Source: Anomaloglossus baeobatrachus
Taxonomy: Eukaryota; Chordata; Amphibia; Anura; Aromobatidae
DNA: 64,000 nt
Direction: 5' to 3'
Assembly: GCF_048569485.1 (NCBI RefSeq)
Contig: NC_134360.1
Location: 183,322,796 to 183,386,795, forward strand
In this document: positions 1-11,211 of the stretch, piece by piece
How the letters are laid out: every line of letters begins with the position of its first letter
How positions within the stretch are numbered: the stretch's first letter is position 1
Translations under genes and position numbers: made by a program
Notes under the pieces: model-generated
Database searches by the model: none
Told to the model about the DNA's origin: nothing
What the model saw: only the letters and a program-made list of their open reading frames with translations

Positions 1-700
1 CCCTCTGCTGGCCTGAGGGAGAAACTGCGTTGGATGTTGATACCTACTGGCCAATGATTTCCCCAATTACCTCCAGGCTCAGCATTAACCCTTTGGAGGG
101 GCAATGCTGTTGTGGCGACCAGGTCCTGGGGCGCCACACCTGCGTGTTTTCGGGTTAATAAAGGGGTGAAAGTGGATTTTTTTTAGTATTTTATGTCAAA
201 TAAAAGATTTTTTTCAGTGTTTGTGTTTATTTCTTTTCACTTACAGATTAGTAATGGAGGCTCTCATAGAAAATTGGCACCCACACAGGTGAAGTGTTAA
301 AACAGTCAAAGAATCGGTACCCTATTGCAAGTACAGAGTTGGCTCCTGAGGAGCATGGCCATGTTTCGTCAGTGTGACCACGCAAAGCAGTATGAACTTC
401 AATAAGTCGGGCACCTGTCACTTATGGTTTTTGAGCGCTCTGTTGAATGGGGTTATGTGGCCTATCTCTGTTTTAATTGGGTGCTGTGTGGTGTATCTTG
501 GGCAATGAAGTCTGTGAGGGTCAACCAGGTAAACATGCTGTTTAGGGTCCTTTGCAAACATTGAGTAGGGTGGATCTTGGGCAATCTTAGCTGTGAGAGT
601 TAACCTGTTAAAGAGGCTGGTTAGGGGCCTTTCTCAATTTTTTTTTTTACAATGTGGTGGTCTGTGGTGGAACTATGTCAAACTTTGGAAGGCAACTGCT
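1..700. other. No gene seen; repeat-derived sequence
   Basis: Positions 111-139 form a short imperfect inverted repeat (TGTGGCGA...GGCGCCACA). About 145-290 resembles 45170-45310, with the same GGTTAATAAAGGGGTGAAAG and TTAGTAATGG blocks, so it is a dispersed repeat. About 495-650 holds two diverged direct copies of a roughly 78-bp unit, each beginning near TCTTGGGCAAT. No convincing coding region was found. Confidence 0.5.
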
Positions 701-944
701 TAAGGGTATGTGCGCACTAGGCGTTTTTTTCACGCTGCGTTTTTATGTGCGTTTTTGTCTAAAAAAACGCACCCGCGGCTAAAAACACGCGGCAAAAACG
801 CATGCGTTTTTGCCGCGATTTGGTGCGTTTTTTGCTGCGTTTTTACTCACTGCGTTTTTAATTAGTGCACAATGCCATTAAAGATTGTTGATGAAAAAAA
901 AAAAAAAGGTCTGATGTCATTTCCTTCTTCAAAATGTTCATTGT

Positions 945-1848
945 ATGCAGGAGAGCAGTCAGCTGCAGAACTAGTGTATGCAGGAGAGCAGACAGCAGCT
1001 GCAGAACTACAAGTCTCAGCATCCTCCATTCACTAGTGTATGCAGGAGAGCAGACAGCAGCTGCAGAACTACAAGTCTCAGCATCCTCCATTCACTAGTG
1101 TATGCAGGAGAGCAGACAGCAGCTGCAGAACTACAAGTCTCGGCATCCTCCATTCACTAGTGTATGCAGGAGAGCAGACAGCAGCTGCAGAACTACAAGT
1201 CTCGGCATCCTCCATTCACTAGTGTATGCAGGAGAGCAGACAGCAGCTGCAGAACTACAAGTCTCGGCATCCTCCATTCACTAGTGTATGCAGGAGAGCA
1301 GACAGCAGCTGCAGAACTACAAGTCTCCGCATCCTCCATTCACTAGTGTATGCAGGAGAGCAGACAGCAGCTGAAGAACTACAAGTCTCAGCATCCTCCA
1401 TTCACTAGTGTATGCAGGAGAGCAGACAGCAGCTGCAGAACTACAAGGCTCAGCATCCTCCATTCACTAGTGTATGCAGGAGAGCAGACAGCAGCTGCAG
1501 AACTACAAGTCTCGGCATCCTCCATTCACTAGTGTATGCAGGAGAGCAGACAGCAGCTGCAGAACTACAAGGCTCAGCATCCTCCATCCAGGACTGTATG
1601 CAGGAGAGCAGACAGCAGCTCAGAACTACAAGTCTCAGCATCCTCCATTCACTAGTGTATGCAGGAGAGCAGACAGCAGCTGCAGAACTACAAGGCTCAG
1701 CATCCTCCATTCACTAGTGTATGCAGGAGAGCAGACAGCAGCTGCAGAACTACAAGTCTCAGCATCCGCCATTCACTAGTGTATGCAGGAGAGCAGACAG
1801 CAGCTGCAGAACTACAAGGCTCAGCATCCTCCATCCAGGACTGTATGC
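945..1848 (+). repeat. 62-bp minisatellite, about 14 copies
   Basis: The unit begins GTGTATGCAGGAGAGCAGAC and contains CAGCAGCTGCAG. It recurs every 62 bp from 978 (978, 1040, 1102 ... 1783), with one shortened unit near 1600 and a shared CATCCAGGACTG variant near 1590 and 1835. Because 62 is not a multiple of three, short overlapping reading frames appear in every unit. They are artefacts of the repeat. Confidence 0.95.
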
Positions 1849-2559
1849 AGTTTTTTGCCCAAAAAGAAAAAAAAATGACATGGGCTTCGCCATATTTTTG
1901 TATGCTAGCCGGGTACAGCAGGCAGGTACGGGCTGCCCCCAACCCCCAGCTGCCTATTTGTACCCGGCTGGGAACCAAAAATATAGAGAAGCCCTTTTTT
2001 TTAATTATTTCATGAAATAATAAAAAAAAAATTGACGTGAGCTTCGCCTAATTTTTGAGTCCAGCCGGGTACAACTAGGTAGCTGGGGATTGGAATCCAC
2101 AGTGCAGGGTGCCCATGCTTTCTGGGCACCCCCACTGCGAATTGCAGTCCGCAGCCACCCCAGAAAATGGCGCTTTCATAGAAGCGCCATCTTCTGGCGC
2201 TGTATCCAACTCTTCCAGCTGCCCTGAAGCCGGGTGGCTAGCCGGGTAATAATGGAGTTAGGGCTAGCTGTATATTATCAGCTAGCCCTAAGCCCGAAAT
2301 TCATGGTGTCACGCCAATATTAGACATGGCCACCATGAATTTCTAGTAATGATAAAAAAAAAACACAACACAGAAAAATATTTTTATTAGAAATAAAACA
2401 CAACACAATTAGTGACTCCATCTTTATTGAAATAAACCCCCCTCCGCAGTAATCCTGGGTCAGGGTCCCGCGCCGTCCAATCCGGATCCAATATCATCTG
2501 ATCGGTTTGCTGGAAGGCAAAGCGATCAGATGATGTGTCAGGATCAAGTGCCTGAATCC

Positions 2560-2815
2560 CATCACACATCAGCTGATTGTATAAAAGCCGTTTATACAAT
2601 CAGCTGATGCATCAGTAGAAAAAAAAAAAAATAATACTCACTTATGTGCTGATTACCGGCAGCTCCTGGAGCGATCGATTGGACAGGAGTCTGATCCTAT
2701 ACGATCGCTGCCGGAGCTGCCGGTAATCAGCTGATGAAGTCCCCTGACGGCAGGATCAGCTGATAGCCGGCCGGGCGCGAAAAAGCCGGCGACACCGCGA
2801 TCAGCTGATGCGTCA
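2560..2815. repeat. Cluster of ATCAGCTGAT palindromes
   Basis: Five copies of the 10-bp palindrome ATCAGCTGAT lie at about 2568, 2599, 2725, 2754 and 2800. An imperfect hairpin of TGATTACCGGCAGCTCC and its complement lies at about 2647-2730. The segment sits inside the 704-3455 composite. It looks like the remains of another foldback element. Confidence 0.6.
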
Positions 2816-3489
2816 GGTGACTGCATCAGGTGATCCACCGCCAGGTCCTGCAAGCAAGGTCCTGCCCCGGGGAGACTGCACACAGCCAGAGCGGCGGTAC
2901 CGGGAGGAGCTGGGAGCAGGCATGGCACCGGGACCCTGCGGACAGGTGAGTATATATGACATTTTTTTTTTTTCTACTGTTCACTTTGGTTTTCGCCGCT
3001 GCCTCCACCTCCCGCCCAGACATGGCGCCGCACGGAGCTGACATGGCACCGGACGGGAGGTGGAGGCAGCGGTGACGGTACCGGGAGGATTCATGCTTCT
3101 GTGTTTACCAACAGAAGGAATCCTCTTCCTGTACACGTCACTGTAGTGCCCACCCCTTGCGTTTATAGCTGCGTTTTTAGTCATAGAAACGCGGCTATAT
3201 GCGTTTTTCATTGCGTTTTTAACATCTCATTGAATTCAATGAGTGAAAAACGCAGTGGAAAACGCAGAAATAATTGACATGCTGCGTTTTTGTGGTCACC
3301 ACAAAAACGCAGCTAAAAAAAACGCTGTGTGCGGACAGCACTTATGAAAACCCATTGACATTGCTGGGGAAGCAATGTCACTGCGTTTTCAGCACAAAAA
3401 CGCGGTAAAAAACGCCGCTAAAAACGCGGCAAAAACGCCTAGTGCGCACAAGGCCTAAAGAGGCTCCTTTGTGGCCTAGATTTGAAATT

Positions 3490-4645
3490 TACCCTCCTTG
3501 GTTAACCCCTTCACCCCGGGCGATTTTCATTTTTCCCTACCCTTCTTCTGAGCGCCATAACATTTTTATTTTTCCATCAAACTTGCCATTTGAGGGCTTA
3601 TTTTAGCGGGATGAGTTGTAGTTTTGAATTAAACCATTAGTGTTACTGTTACATATAGTGTACAGGAAAATGGGAAATTACCAAAAAATTGCAATTGCAC
3701 TATTTTTTTATTTTTTTTTTATTCATCGTCTTCATTATATGGTAAATCTGATGTGTCGGTGTGACGCCGCACGTTGGTACGAGTTCGTAGATACCAAACA
3801 TGTATACTTTTACTTTTATCCAAGGGGTGAAAACAAAATTTCGGCCAAAAAAATAATAAACTTTTGCCGCCATTTTCTGAGACCCGTAGCGTTCTCATTG
3901 TTTGGGATCTGGGGCTCAGTGACTGCTTATTTTTTGTGTCTCGAGCTGACGTTTTTAATGATACTATTTTTGTGCAGATGATACGTTTTGATCACTTGTT
4001 ATTGCATTTTTAAAACAATTTGCAGAGACCAAATATACGGACTTTTTGCATTTGGATTTCTTTTCTCTCCACGCCGTGTACCAATCAGATTAATTGCTTT
4101 TATATTTTGATAGATCAGGTATTTCTGAACACGTCGATACCAAATATGTGTATATTTTTTTAAGTGTTATTTTCAATGGGGCGAAGAATGGGGGTTTATT
4201 TGAACTTTTGTTTTTTAAGACTTTTTTTTACATTTTTTATTTTATTAGTCTGCCTAGACGACATTATCCGAGTCCAATCGGCTTGTTCACTTCTGCTAAT
4301 CAGAGCAGCATCGCTCTGATGTGCAGAAATGCTGCTTTCCTATGAGTGCTGGCGTTCTGTCGGCTGACAGGAAGTTCATCAGGGATCATCTGCTGACTCC
4401 GCACTACCATGGAAACACATTGACACCCCGTGATCGCGTCACGGTGCCAGCCACGGGGATTTAAATTGGGCTGTAAGTCTTTGACAGGTGATCTAAAGGG
4501 TTACCAGGTGCGAGTGGATCTCTGATCCACCTGTGCCTGATAGCCACATGTCTGATGATCAGATCAAAAGAGATTTGTGGGGATTATCACAGGCTCGCCA
4601 CCGAAGCCTGTGGTAACTCCATCTCTGTGGAGTAACTGCAAAATG
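3490..4645. repeat. Dispersed amphibian-type repeat, no gene
   Basis: AT-rich sequence opens with AACCCCTTCACCCC and includes TGAGGGCTTATTTTAGCGG and ATACCAAACATGTATA blocks. A related piece (CATTTTCTGAGGC) recurs near 21670. Open frames here are short and lack domain signals. I take this as non-coding transposon-derived sequence; the family was not identified. Confidence 0.5.
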
Positions 4646-4648
4646 TTA

Positions 4649-5190
4649 AGGGGGCGTTACACGCAGCAATATCGCTAGCGAGCGTACCCGCCCCCATCGT
4701 TTGTGCGTCACAGGCGATATCGCTGCCCGTGGCGCACAACATCGCTTACACCCGTCACACTTACCTGCCGAGCGACGTCGCTGTTGCCGGCGAACCACCT
4801 CCTTTCTAAGGGGGCGGTTCGTGCGGCATCACTAAGCGGCCGCCCAATAGAAGCGGAGGGGTGGAGATGAGCGGGACGTAACATCCCGCCCACCTCCTTC
4901 CTTCCTGATTGCCGGCGGCCGCAGATAAGCTGTAGTTCGTCGTTCCTGAGGTGTCACAAATAGCGATGTGTGCTGCCTCGGGAACGACGAACAACCTGCG
5001 TCCTCAACAATCAACGATTTTTTGAAAGTGAACGTGTCAACGATGGACGATTTATTGAGTATTTTCCATCGTTAACGGTCGCTCGTTGGTGTCACACGCA
5101 ACGACGTCGCTAACGATGCCGGATGTGCGTCACGGAATCCGTCACCCCGGCGATATATCGTTAGATATGTCGTTGCGTGTGACGGGGCCT
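4649..5190 (+). mobile_element. Family A MITE, copy 1 (542 bp)
   Basis: Ends AGGGGGCGTTACACGC and GCGTGTGACGGGGCCT are near-perfect inverted repeats. TTA flanks both sides (4646-4648, 5191-5193). The core holds CCCAATAGAAGCGGAGGGG, the family's conserved CCAAT plus GC-box block. No open frame of note. Confidence 0.85.
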
Positions 5191-5454
5191 TTAGTTTCTT
5201 CATTTTCTTGCTATGCAACCATAATTACTATGGTGACAGAAGCCCTTTAAGGCATTTTCCTATCCTCGTTTGTGTGCAGGGCAATTGTCCTGCTCTTACC
5301 CCCATTCGGGTTCCTTCTGCAGCCCCCTAGCCCTTAACACAACGATTTCACAGCCCCAAACTTGGGCTCCCCATTGACTTCTATAGGGTTTGTCATTTGA
5401 GGGTAAGTTCGTCCTGGAGAGGAATTCTTCCTCCTTAGCATTATATACTAATGG

Positions 5455-5545
5455 GAGATTTAGATTGTGAGCCCCAATGGGGACAGTGATGATCACGTCT
5501 GTAAAGCGATGTGGAATTAATGGTGCTAAAGTAAAAGAAATAGTG
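5455..5545 (+). repeat. L2/CR1-like LINE 3' tail fragment
   Basis: The block TTGTGAGCCCCAATGGGGAC, followed by TGTAAAGCGATGTGGAATTAATGGTGCTAAA, resembles the conserved 3' tail of amphibian L2/CR1 LINEs (usually '...AAAGCGCTGCGGAATATGTTGGCGCTATA'). This is recognition from memory. The remaining sequence of 5191-5690 shows nothing else. Confidence 0.5.
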
Positions 5546-5689
5546 TGAATTAAAATGACAAATTGTCCAGCAAAAAAAAACAAACGTTCATCCATCTATG
5601 TCAGCAGAAAAGAAAAAAAAACTATAAAAACCGCAATATAAAAAAAAATAGCTGTGTATTGAGGGGTTAACAGGTTGCCCACACCTCTG

Positions 5690-6010
5690 CCCCGTCTGCT
5701 GGCGTCATGGCGCCAGACTGCATCCAGCACGCAGAAGAGCTGGCTGTGTAATCCTGAGGAGACCGAGGTGACCCCAGCCATGCCTCCCTCCACCCTGCGC
5801 TATCAGCGCCCGCCTCTCTGACCCCAGTGTAAAGGGCGGGACAAGAGATACATCCGGGACTGCAAACACGCCCACATCCGTGAGCGAGGGGCGTGGTCAC
5901 ACGAGTCAGAGTGGTGGGCGTGACCACACACGTTTCCTATCGGGGGGCGTGGTTACAATGACGCGCAGTGTTGCCTGTAGCCGGCAGGGGGCGGGGCCGG
6001 ATCCCGGAAG
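5690..6010 (+). promoter_or_regulatory. SLC35A3: CpG-rich promoter region, candidate for SLC35A3
   Basis: This stretch is GC-rich, has frequent CpG and no obvious repeat signature. It has several GC or CACCC-type boxes: GGGGCGTGG (about 5890), TGGGCGTGACC (about 5916), GGGGGGCGTGGTT (about 5941) and GGGGGCGGGGCC (about 5987). A CCGGAAGTG ETS-type site follows at about 6004. There is no TATA box, as expected of a housekeeping Golgi transporter promoter. The assignment rests on orientation and on the lack of another host gene in the window. It is 35 kb from the first coding exon, so it could belong to another transcript. Confidence 0.5.
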
Positions 6011-6064
6011 TGCTGTGTGTATGTGTCAGGCTAAGTCAGGACAGGAGCTGAGTGTCTGAGCTGA
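6011..6064 (+). other. SLC35A3: Candidate untranslated exon 1 of SLC35A3
   Basis: Directly below the ETS site, the sequence TCAGGACAGGAGCTGAGTGTCTGAGCTGA is followed by a consensus donor GTGAGT (6065-6070). Its start is not defined, since a TATA-less promoter gives no fixed point. A transcript from here could join the acceptor before 62498 (giving the usual start at 62516) or the exon near 41020. No exon boundary can be proved without transcript data. Confidence 0.4.
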
Positions 6065-6262
6065 GTGAGTATGGCCGTGTCCCGTCTGCAGGGTGCACGC
6101 TCCGCTGTGCCGCCGGCACCTGCTGACAGGCACACGCTTATCTTACGTTCTCTTTTTAAACAAAGTTTTGTATTGTGTTTCTGTATTCATGTGTCTTCAC
6201 TGAGAATTGGAGAAACAGTAATGAGAATGCAGTTATTGTAAGCAGTATAACCTGAACACTCC

Positions 6263-7168
6263 TATCTGTATACACACATATACACACACACATATACACA
6301 CACACACACATATACACACAGAACATATACACACACATAGATATACACCCACATAGATATACACACACTCACATATACACCCACATAGATATACACACAC
6401 TCACATATACACAGTCACATAGATATACACCCACATAGATATATACACACTCGCATATACACACACACTCATATATACACCCACATAGATATACACACAT
6501 ATACACACACACATAGATATACTCACATATACACACATATATACCCACATAGTTATACACAGTCACATATATACACACACACACACACACATATAGTTAT
6601 ACACACACAGATATATACACATAGATATGTACTCACAGAACATAGATATATACACACACACACACACACACAGATATACACATACATACACATATAAATA
6701 TATTCACACATAGATATAGACACACATAAATAGACAAACACATTTACATATATACACACACAGATATATACACATAGATATGTACTCACAGAACATAGAT
6801 ATATACACACACACACACACACACAGATATACACATACATACACATATAAATATATTCACACATAGATATAGACACACATAAATAGACATACACATTTAC
6901 ATATATACACACACAGATATACACATATAGATACACACATGGATATACACATGTTCAGATATACACATGCACAGTTATGTGCACACACATACACATAGAT
7001 ATACATATAGATATATACACACGTACACATAGCTATACACACACATACCTGCACATGGATATACACATCCACACACACACACATATATATATATACATAC
7101 ACACACACACACTTATAAATTTATATATACATACCCATATGTATACACATATATACCCACATATACAT
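6263..7168. repeat. CA/TA-rich compound microsatellite, 0.9 kb
   Basis: Alternating purine-pyrimidine sequence, mostly ACACAC and ATATAC with recurring CACATAGATATACAC motifs. A segment of about 130 bp is repeated almost exactly (about 6590-6720 and 6755-6885). Minus-strand open frames rich in Cys, Val and Tyr are translations of the microsatellite, not genes. Confidence 0.95.
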
Positions 7169-7555
7169 GCACATCTCTGGAAGGCTGTGGTGTTTGGTTT
7201 TGGCCTATAACACATATTACATCATTGTCACGTGAGCTTTTTTCTCTATTATTTCCTGCTTCATTTTACAGTCCTATAAAGTGATTTTCATATAAATTCA
7301 TTTGTGCGGACCAAAACCATGGCCATTTCCTGCATAGCTGAAGTAGAAATAATGTGTATTCCTCGATTACATTAATTATATCTTTGTGACGCTCATCAAT
7401 TGTAGTCCTCAATCCATGCAGCCCTTGTGGACTACTAGTCGTACGTGGTTTATTGTCCATGTCTGCTCCCTGAGTTGTGGTCTCACCATTGTGACCACTA
7501 ATGATGTTTCTGTATATTCGAACAAACGTAGCAGAGCTAAATGAAGCTTTGAGTA
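7169..7555. other. No gene seen
   Basis: Ordinary AT-rich sequence between the microsatellite and the mariner. It has no clear inverted repeat, coding frame or splice-bounded exon. Confidence 0.4.
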
Positions 7556-8804
7556 CGAGGGGCTGCTGATAAGTCTTTGGCTTTACGCAGAAGGAAACTA
7601 GATAGGATGATGAAACTTTACATTTATTCCTCATACTCTCCACTGAGGTCAGCACACTTCTTACATCGGTATTCCAAGTTCTGTAAGCCTAGCAAATAGG
7701 ATTTCAGTTGTGCCTCAAACCAGGCATCCATAGCAGCCATGGCATCAGAAATGGTGTGAAATTTGGTACCCTTGAGGTGTTTCTTCGGGTTTGGAAACCG
7801 ATGATAGTCGGAGGGAGCTAGATCTGGTGAATAAGGTGGGTGGTCAGCCAGCTCTGCCAGTTTTGCCGTGGTCGCTTGTGCAGTGTGAGCAGAGACGTTG
7901 TGTTGCAGGAACAAGATTCCTTTGGACAGCTTGCCGCACCTTTTGGCCTTCAGAGCTGCCTTCAATTGGGCCATAAGTTCAATGTAATACCTTGCATTGA
8001 TGGTTGAACTCTTTTGAAGGTAGTCCACTAGCAGCACGCCCTCCTTATCCCAGAACACAGACGCCATCACCTTAGTGGCTGATTTTTGCACCCTGAACTT
8101 CTTTAGATGATGAGTACCACTGTGCCTCCACTCTTTTGACTGTTCCTTGTTTTCAGGGTCATAGAAATAAATCCAGGTCTCATCCATAGTGACCAGTTGA
8201 TCCAGGAAGTTCTTATCAGTCCAGAAACGCTGACAAATGGACCGGGACGTTTTCACTCGCTGCTTCTCTGATCTGTTGTCAAATATTTGGGGACCCACTT
8301 TGCAGATCGCTGCTTCATGTCCAAATCGTCATGAATAATGACACAAACATGTCCACGGGAAATCCCCATGATATCTGCTATTGCTTTAGCTGAAATTCGA
8401 GGATTCTCCAGTATGAGGTTGTGCACAGCATTTATGATATCCGGAACAACAACCACTCTCGGTCATCCAGGACGTTCCTCATCATTGGTGCTGAAGTGGC
8501 TGAACTGTGGAATATGAAGGGCATTGATCCCCCAATGTCTGTGACATATCACCATGTATATCCTTTGTGGACTTTCCTTGCAGAAACAAGAATTTTATCC
8601 CTCCTCTGCTCTCAGTTGCTGTGAATATCGCATTAGACTCCGCCATTTTGTTTTCCCGCGTGCGTAGAACACGGCTGCCATAAGCAACAAACACAAAATT
8701 TTGAAAACATATATTAGACACATAAGGCTTTCATGTGATGTAACATTCGTTACCATAGAAACAAAAACAAATCACAAAGCCAAAGACTTATCAGCAGCCC
8801 CTCG
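7556..8804 (-). mobile_element. Mariner transposon, 1.25 kb, DD34D type
   Basis: The first 29 bp (CGAGGGGCTGCTGATAAGTC...) match exactly in inverted orientation at the two ends. TA duplications flank it (7554-7555 and 8805-8806). The length is typical of a full mariner. The transposase relic lies on the minus strand. Perfect terminal repeats beside a decayed gene suggest a fairly recent insertion. Confidence 0.95.
7624..8646 (-). pseudogene. Mariner transposase, frameshifted
   Basis: This would cut and paste the element by the DD34D nuclease reaction. It starts at 8646 (MAESNAIF). The N-terminal helix-turn-helix (GIKFLFLQGKS) runs in one frame. A deletion of roughly 30 bp where the linker to HFSTNDEERPG should be shifts the frame near 8480. 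A TGA probably born from CpG decay follows, and a third frame begins near 8290. The C-terminal 224 residues hold the first Asp (TMDETWIYFYDPE) and the third (YSPDLAPSD). The second Asp is replaced: LQHNVSAHTA reads His (CAC) where the family has Asp (GAC). The copy cannot be active. Confidence 0.92.
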
Positions 8805-8806
8805 TA

Positions 8807-9065
8807 TGCTTTAAAAATGAAAAAAAAAAATCTTCCACCGCTCAGACCATCGGGGTCAGCTTACTGCTGAGATGTCAAGTACATCAACATGACTGATGCT
8901 CGCAGGCCCAGACCTGGGGGACGATGTGGGCATGTACAGCACGAAACACCTGATGTCTGTGTGGCATCATCAATGCAGCCAAGAAAACGAAGGACAGTGG
9001 GGCTCACCAGAGCTGTGAGGGTATTACCAGGAGTATATAGTATTAGTTTATTATGTGTGTGTATG
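8807..9065. other. No gene seen
   Basis: Short ordinary spacer with an A run near 8820. No repeat ends or exon signals were identified. Confidence 0.4.
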
Positions 9066-9368
9066 CAGTGACGTAGCATGGTGCATGCAAAGGGGCGGTT
9101 ACCCTGTGCGCAAAATTCTTAGGAGCATGAAATTTCATTAGAAACAGTGTATCAGTGGTGTTACTATCACCAGACATCTGGGGTGGTGCAGAAGTCTCAT
9201 ATCTCCAAGTGAGTGCCACTTCGAACTATATCAGTGCCCTCATGATGCCAATTCTCTGGATCCTGCACGCTAGAGCAGGGTGTCATGGTTTCTCTGCCAA
9301 TCTCTGTGCAGATTGATGTACATCTCCTGCCTGCAGTGCCCTCTGTAGGCGGCGCAGTTATGTCACTG
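9066..9368. mobile_element. Small MITE with CAGTGACRTA ends
   Basis: The left end CAGTGACGTAGCATGG pairs with the right end CGCAGTTATGTCACTG. No matching flanking duplication is visible (TGTGTATG against AATTGCGC), so the class is uncertain. The ends recall hAT-type MITEs of vertebrates. Confidence 0.45.
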
Positions 9369-9445
9369 AATTGCGCTATCCATGCAAAAGTGAAAACGGC
9401 ATTCAATCTCCAGGAGTAGGTGAGTGTGTGTGTGTATATATATAT

Positions 9446-11040
9446 TGTAGCGGGGTGGGGGTCCCCCAGGACTACAAAGACGCAGTGACCCAAATAGTCT
9501 GATCCAAACAGCTTTATTGTCCTCGCTGTACAGGTAAATTCACCCGGAACACAGCCGGGTTATGCACCGTCCATACGGGTCCCCGTCACACAGGCACCCC
9601 TTGCCGTAGGAGACGGTCTTACAATGCCCCGTTCGGCTGTTCCAGGAAGGTCCACAGACTTACTTTTCCAGGCTTCCTGCTCTGCAGCTTACAGAGCAGA
9701 ATCTATTGCAAGTTCATAGTGGAAGTTTAACCACTTTCCTCACTCTCTGGCACCTGATAGCAGACACCTCTTGCTGAGGTTCCTTCTCGGCCCCAGGGCC
9801 CTCTTCAGACCACTGGGTCTATGTCTCCTCCAGGAGAGGTTCGGCCCTACAGCCCTGGTCTGGCTGCACTCACCTCAGTCTTGACTCAGACTTAATATCG
9901 GAGCCCTGTGCTCAGCCTCCACACAGGTTGCTCCATCCAGAGCTCTCGGCTCTGCTCTCGCTCTCTAGAACACACTGCCAGTCTCCTAAATCAAGCTGGC
10001 CACACCCACAGGTGGAGGTCTGTGATTCTCAGCCCTGAACAGCACCCTGGGATTATTAAAGGGAACCTGACCCTTATATGTAGCAAGAAGCCTTTGTGGA
10101 CTACAAGTCCCATAGCAACCTCTTTCGTTTAGATATCGCAGGTACCTTCTCCACTGTGACATATAGCGACCATTTACCACATTGGTGTTCGCTACCTAAC
10201 ATATCCCCCCCCCTCTGTTCAAACTTGTAGGGTTGAACACTCGATACCCTACAGGGGCCCCGAGACAGGGCATCAGGGCCACCATGCGCTACCAGGCAAG
10301 AGGGCCCTTCAGGACACCCTCGAGCTTCCGTTCTCGCCAGACCGTCCGTCACCAAACCCTGCACAGGAAACCGACTTCTCAGACACGGTCCCCGGCCAGA
10401 CCCATCCCTCCAAGGCTGTCTCCCAAGGTCTGTGCAAGAGGGAGATTCTCCCTTAGGCTGCTTTCACACATCCGGTTTGAGCTGTGCGGCTCAATCCGGC
10501 TGTGAAGCCTATGCAACGGATGCGGTGAAAACACCGCATCCTTTGCATAAGTTTTTTACATGCGGCCGGTCCGGTTTTTGCCGCTTGCGGCATGCTACTG
10601 AGCATGCGCAGTGGCAAAAAACGCGTGCGGCGGCCGGATGCGGTTTTTGCCGCATCCGGCATCCATAGGGATGCATTGGGAAAAGCGCCGCATTGGCCGG
10701 ATGCGGCGCGATGCGTTTTTTTTTTTGCCGGAGCAAAAAACGTGCCAGGGAACGTTCCATCCGGCCGCCGCATCGGCTAAATCTGCCGCATGCGGCAAAA
10801 ACCGGACCGAACGCAAGCCCATGCGGCACAATGCGGCACTAATTAAAGTCTATGCAGGAAAAACGCAACCGGCAGAAAAAAAACCCGGTTGCGGTTTTCC
10901 TGCAAAGTGCCGGATTGTGCCGCATTGCAAAAGCCGGATGTGTGAAAGCAGCCTTAGTTGGCACCTTCGTCCTGTCAGTCCCTGAGCTAACCTGACCACT
11001 AGGGGCCTCACTATCGAGGGGCCTCCGCGGAGAGATGATA
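9446..11040 (-). mobile_element. LTR retrotransposon fossil, 3' part, minus strand
   Basis: An old, broken LTR element seen only as its 3' end. The LTR spans 9446-10201 and begins TGTTAGGTAGCG and ends CCCGCTACA on the minus strand. It has an AATAAA signal about 65 bases before its end. Just inside it (to the right in this window) is a run of about ten G preceded by purines, fitting a polypurine tract, so this is the 3' LTR with internal sequence lying at higher coordinates. A family C MITE (10456-10953) is inserted in the internal part. The family is probably Ty3/gypsy, but no protein motif was seen. The outer right limit is approximate. Confidence 0.65.
10456..10953. mobile_element. Family C MITE, copy 1
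   Basis: Ends GGCTGCTTTCACACATCCGG and its inverted copy, with TTA on both sides (10453-10455, 10954-10956). The interior is a long hairpin rich in GCGGCCGGATGCGG. Long open frames on both strands are foldback artefacts. It is nested in the LTR fossil. Confidence 0.88.
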
Positions 11041-11211
11041 GAAGAGACGCCATAACTTCTCTGGCTCTACAAAGCCAGAGATGTCAATCAAAGAATAGGG
11101 GGGGTAATTGACAGATTTAAAGAGCCCTCTTCTTTGATTGACAGCTTTGGCTTTGCAGAGCCTCTTTTTTGATTGGCATTTCTGGCTTTCTAGAGCCACT
11201 TTTTTGTTTAA

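Larger units (their letters stand above)
704..3455. mobile_element. Composite foldback MITE, family E, 2.75 kb
   Basis: The ends are inverted copies of GTGCGCACTAGGCGTTTTT (about 710 and 3430-3450), followed inward by long runs of GCGTTTTT on one side and AAAAACGC on the other. TAA lies directly outside both ends (701-703 and 3456-3458), which reads as a 3-bp target duplication. The interior carries the 62-bp minisatellite and GC-rich segments with several ATCAGCTGAT palindromes. No transposase was seen. It may be one large non-autonomous element or a MITE filled by later insertions. Confidence 0.7.

Noticed and set aside
978-2020. Series of 60-118-codon frames spaced 62 bp apart; could be mistaken for a CRISPR-like array
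   Set aside because: The units are contiguous with no unique spacers, the genome is eukaryotic, and the frames simply repeat with the minisatellite.
4649-5190. Assigning family A to piggyBac or Kolobok because TTAA appears at some left ends
   Set aside because: Across copies the matching flank is only TTA or TAA. The extra A belongs to the element end, and several copies begin directly with GG after TTA.
1-5690. Possible 3' end of the neighbouring gene AGL, which precedes SLC35A3 in other vertebrates
   Set aside because: No exon with recognisable AGL residues was found. The whole stretch reads as repeats.
6156-7215. Cys/Val/Tyr-rich minus-strand frames up to 127 codons
   Set aside because: Direct translation of the CA/TA microsatellite.
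9446-10201. Reading the LTR as a solo LTR
   Set aside because: The flanks do not match as a target duplication, and a G-rich polypurine-like run adjoins one side. It is better read as the 3' LTR of a truncated fossil.
10453-10985. Overlapping 100-124-codon frames on both strands, repeated at 17130-17681 and 20451-21003
   Set aside because: They lie in family C MITEs, whose GC-rich hairpins keep frames open on both strands. The copies differ in frame.
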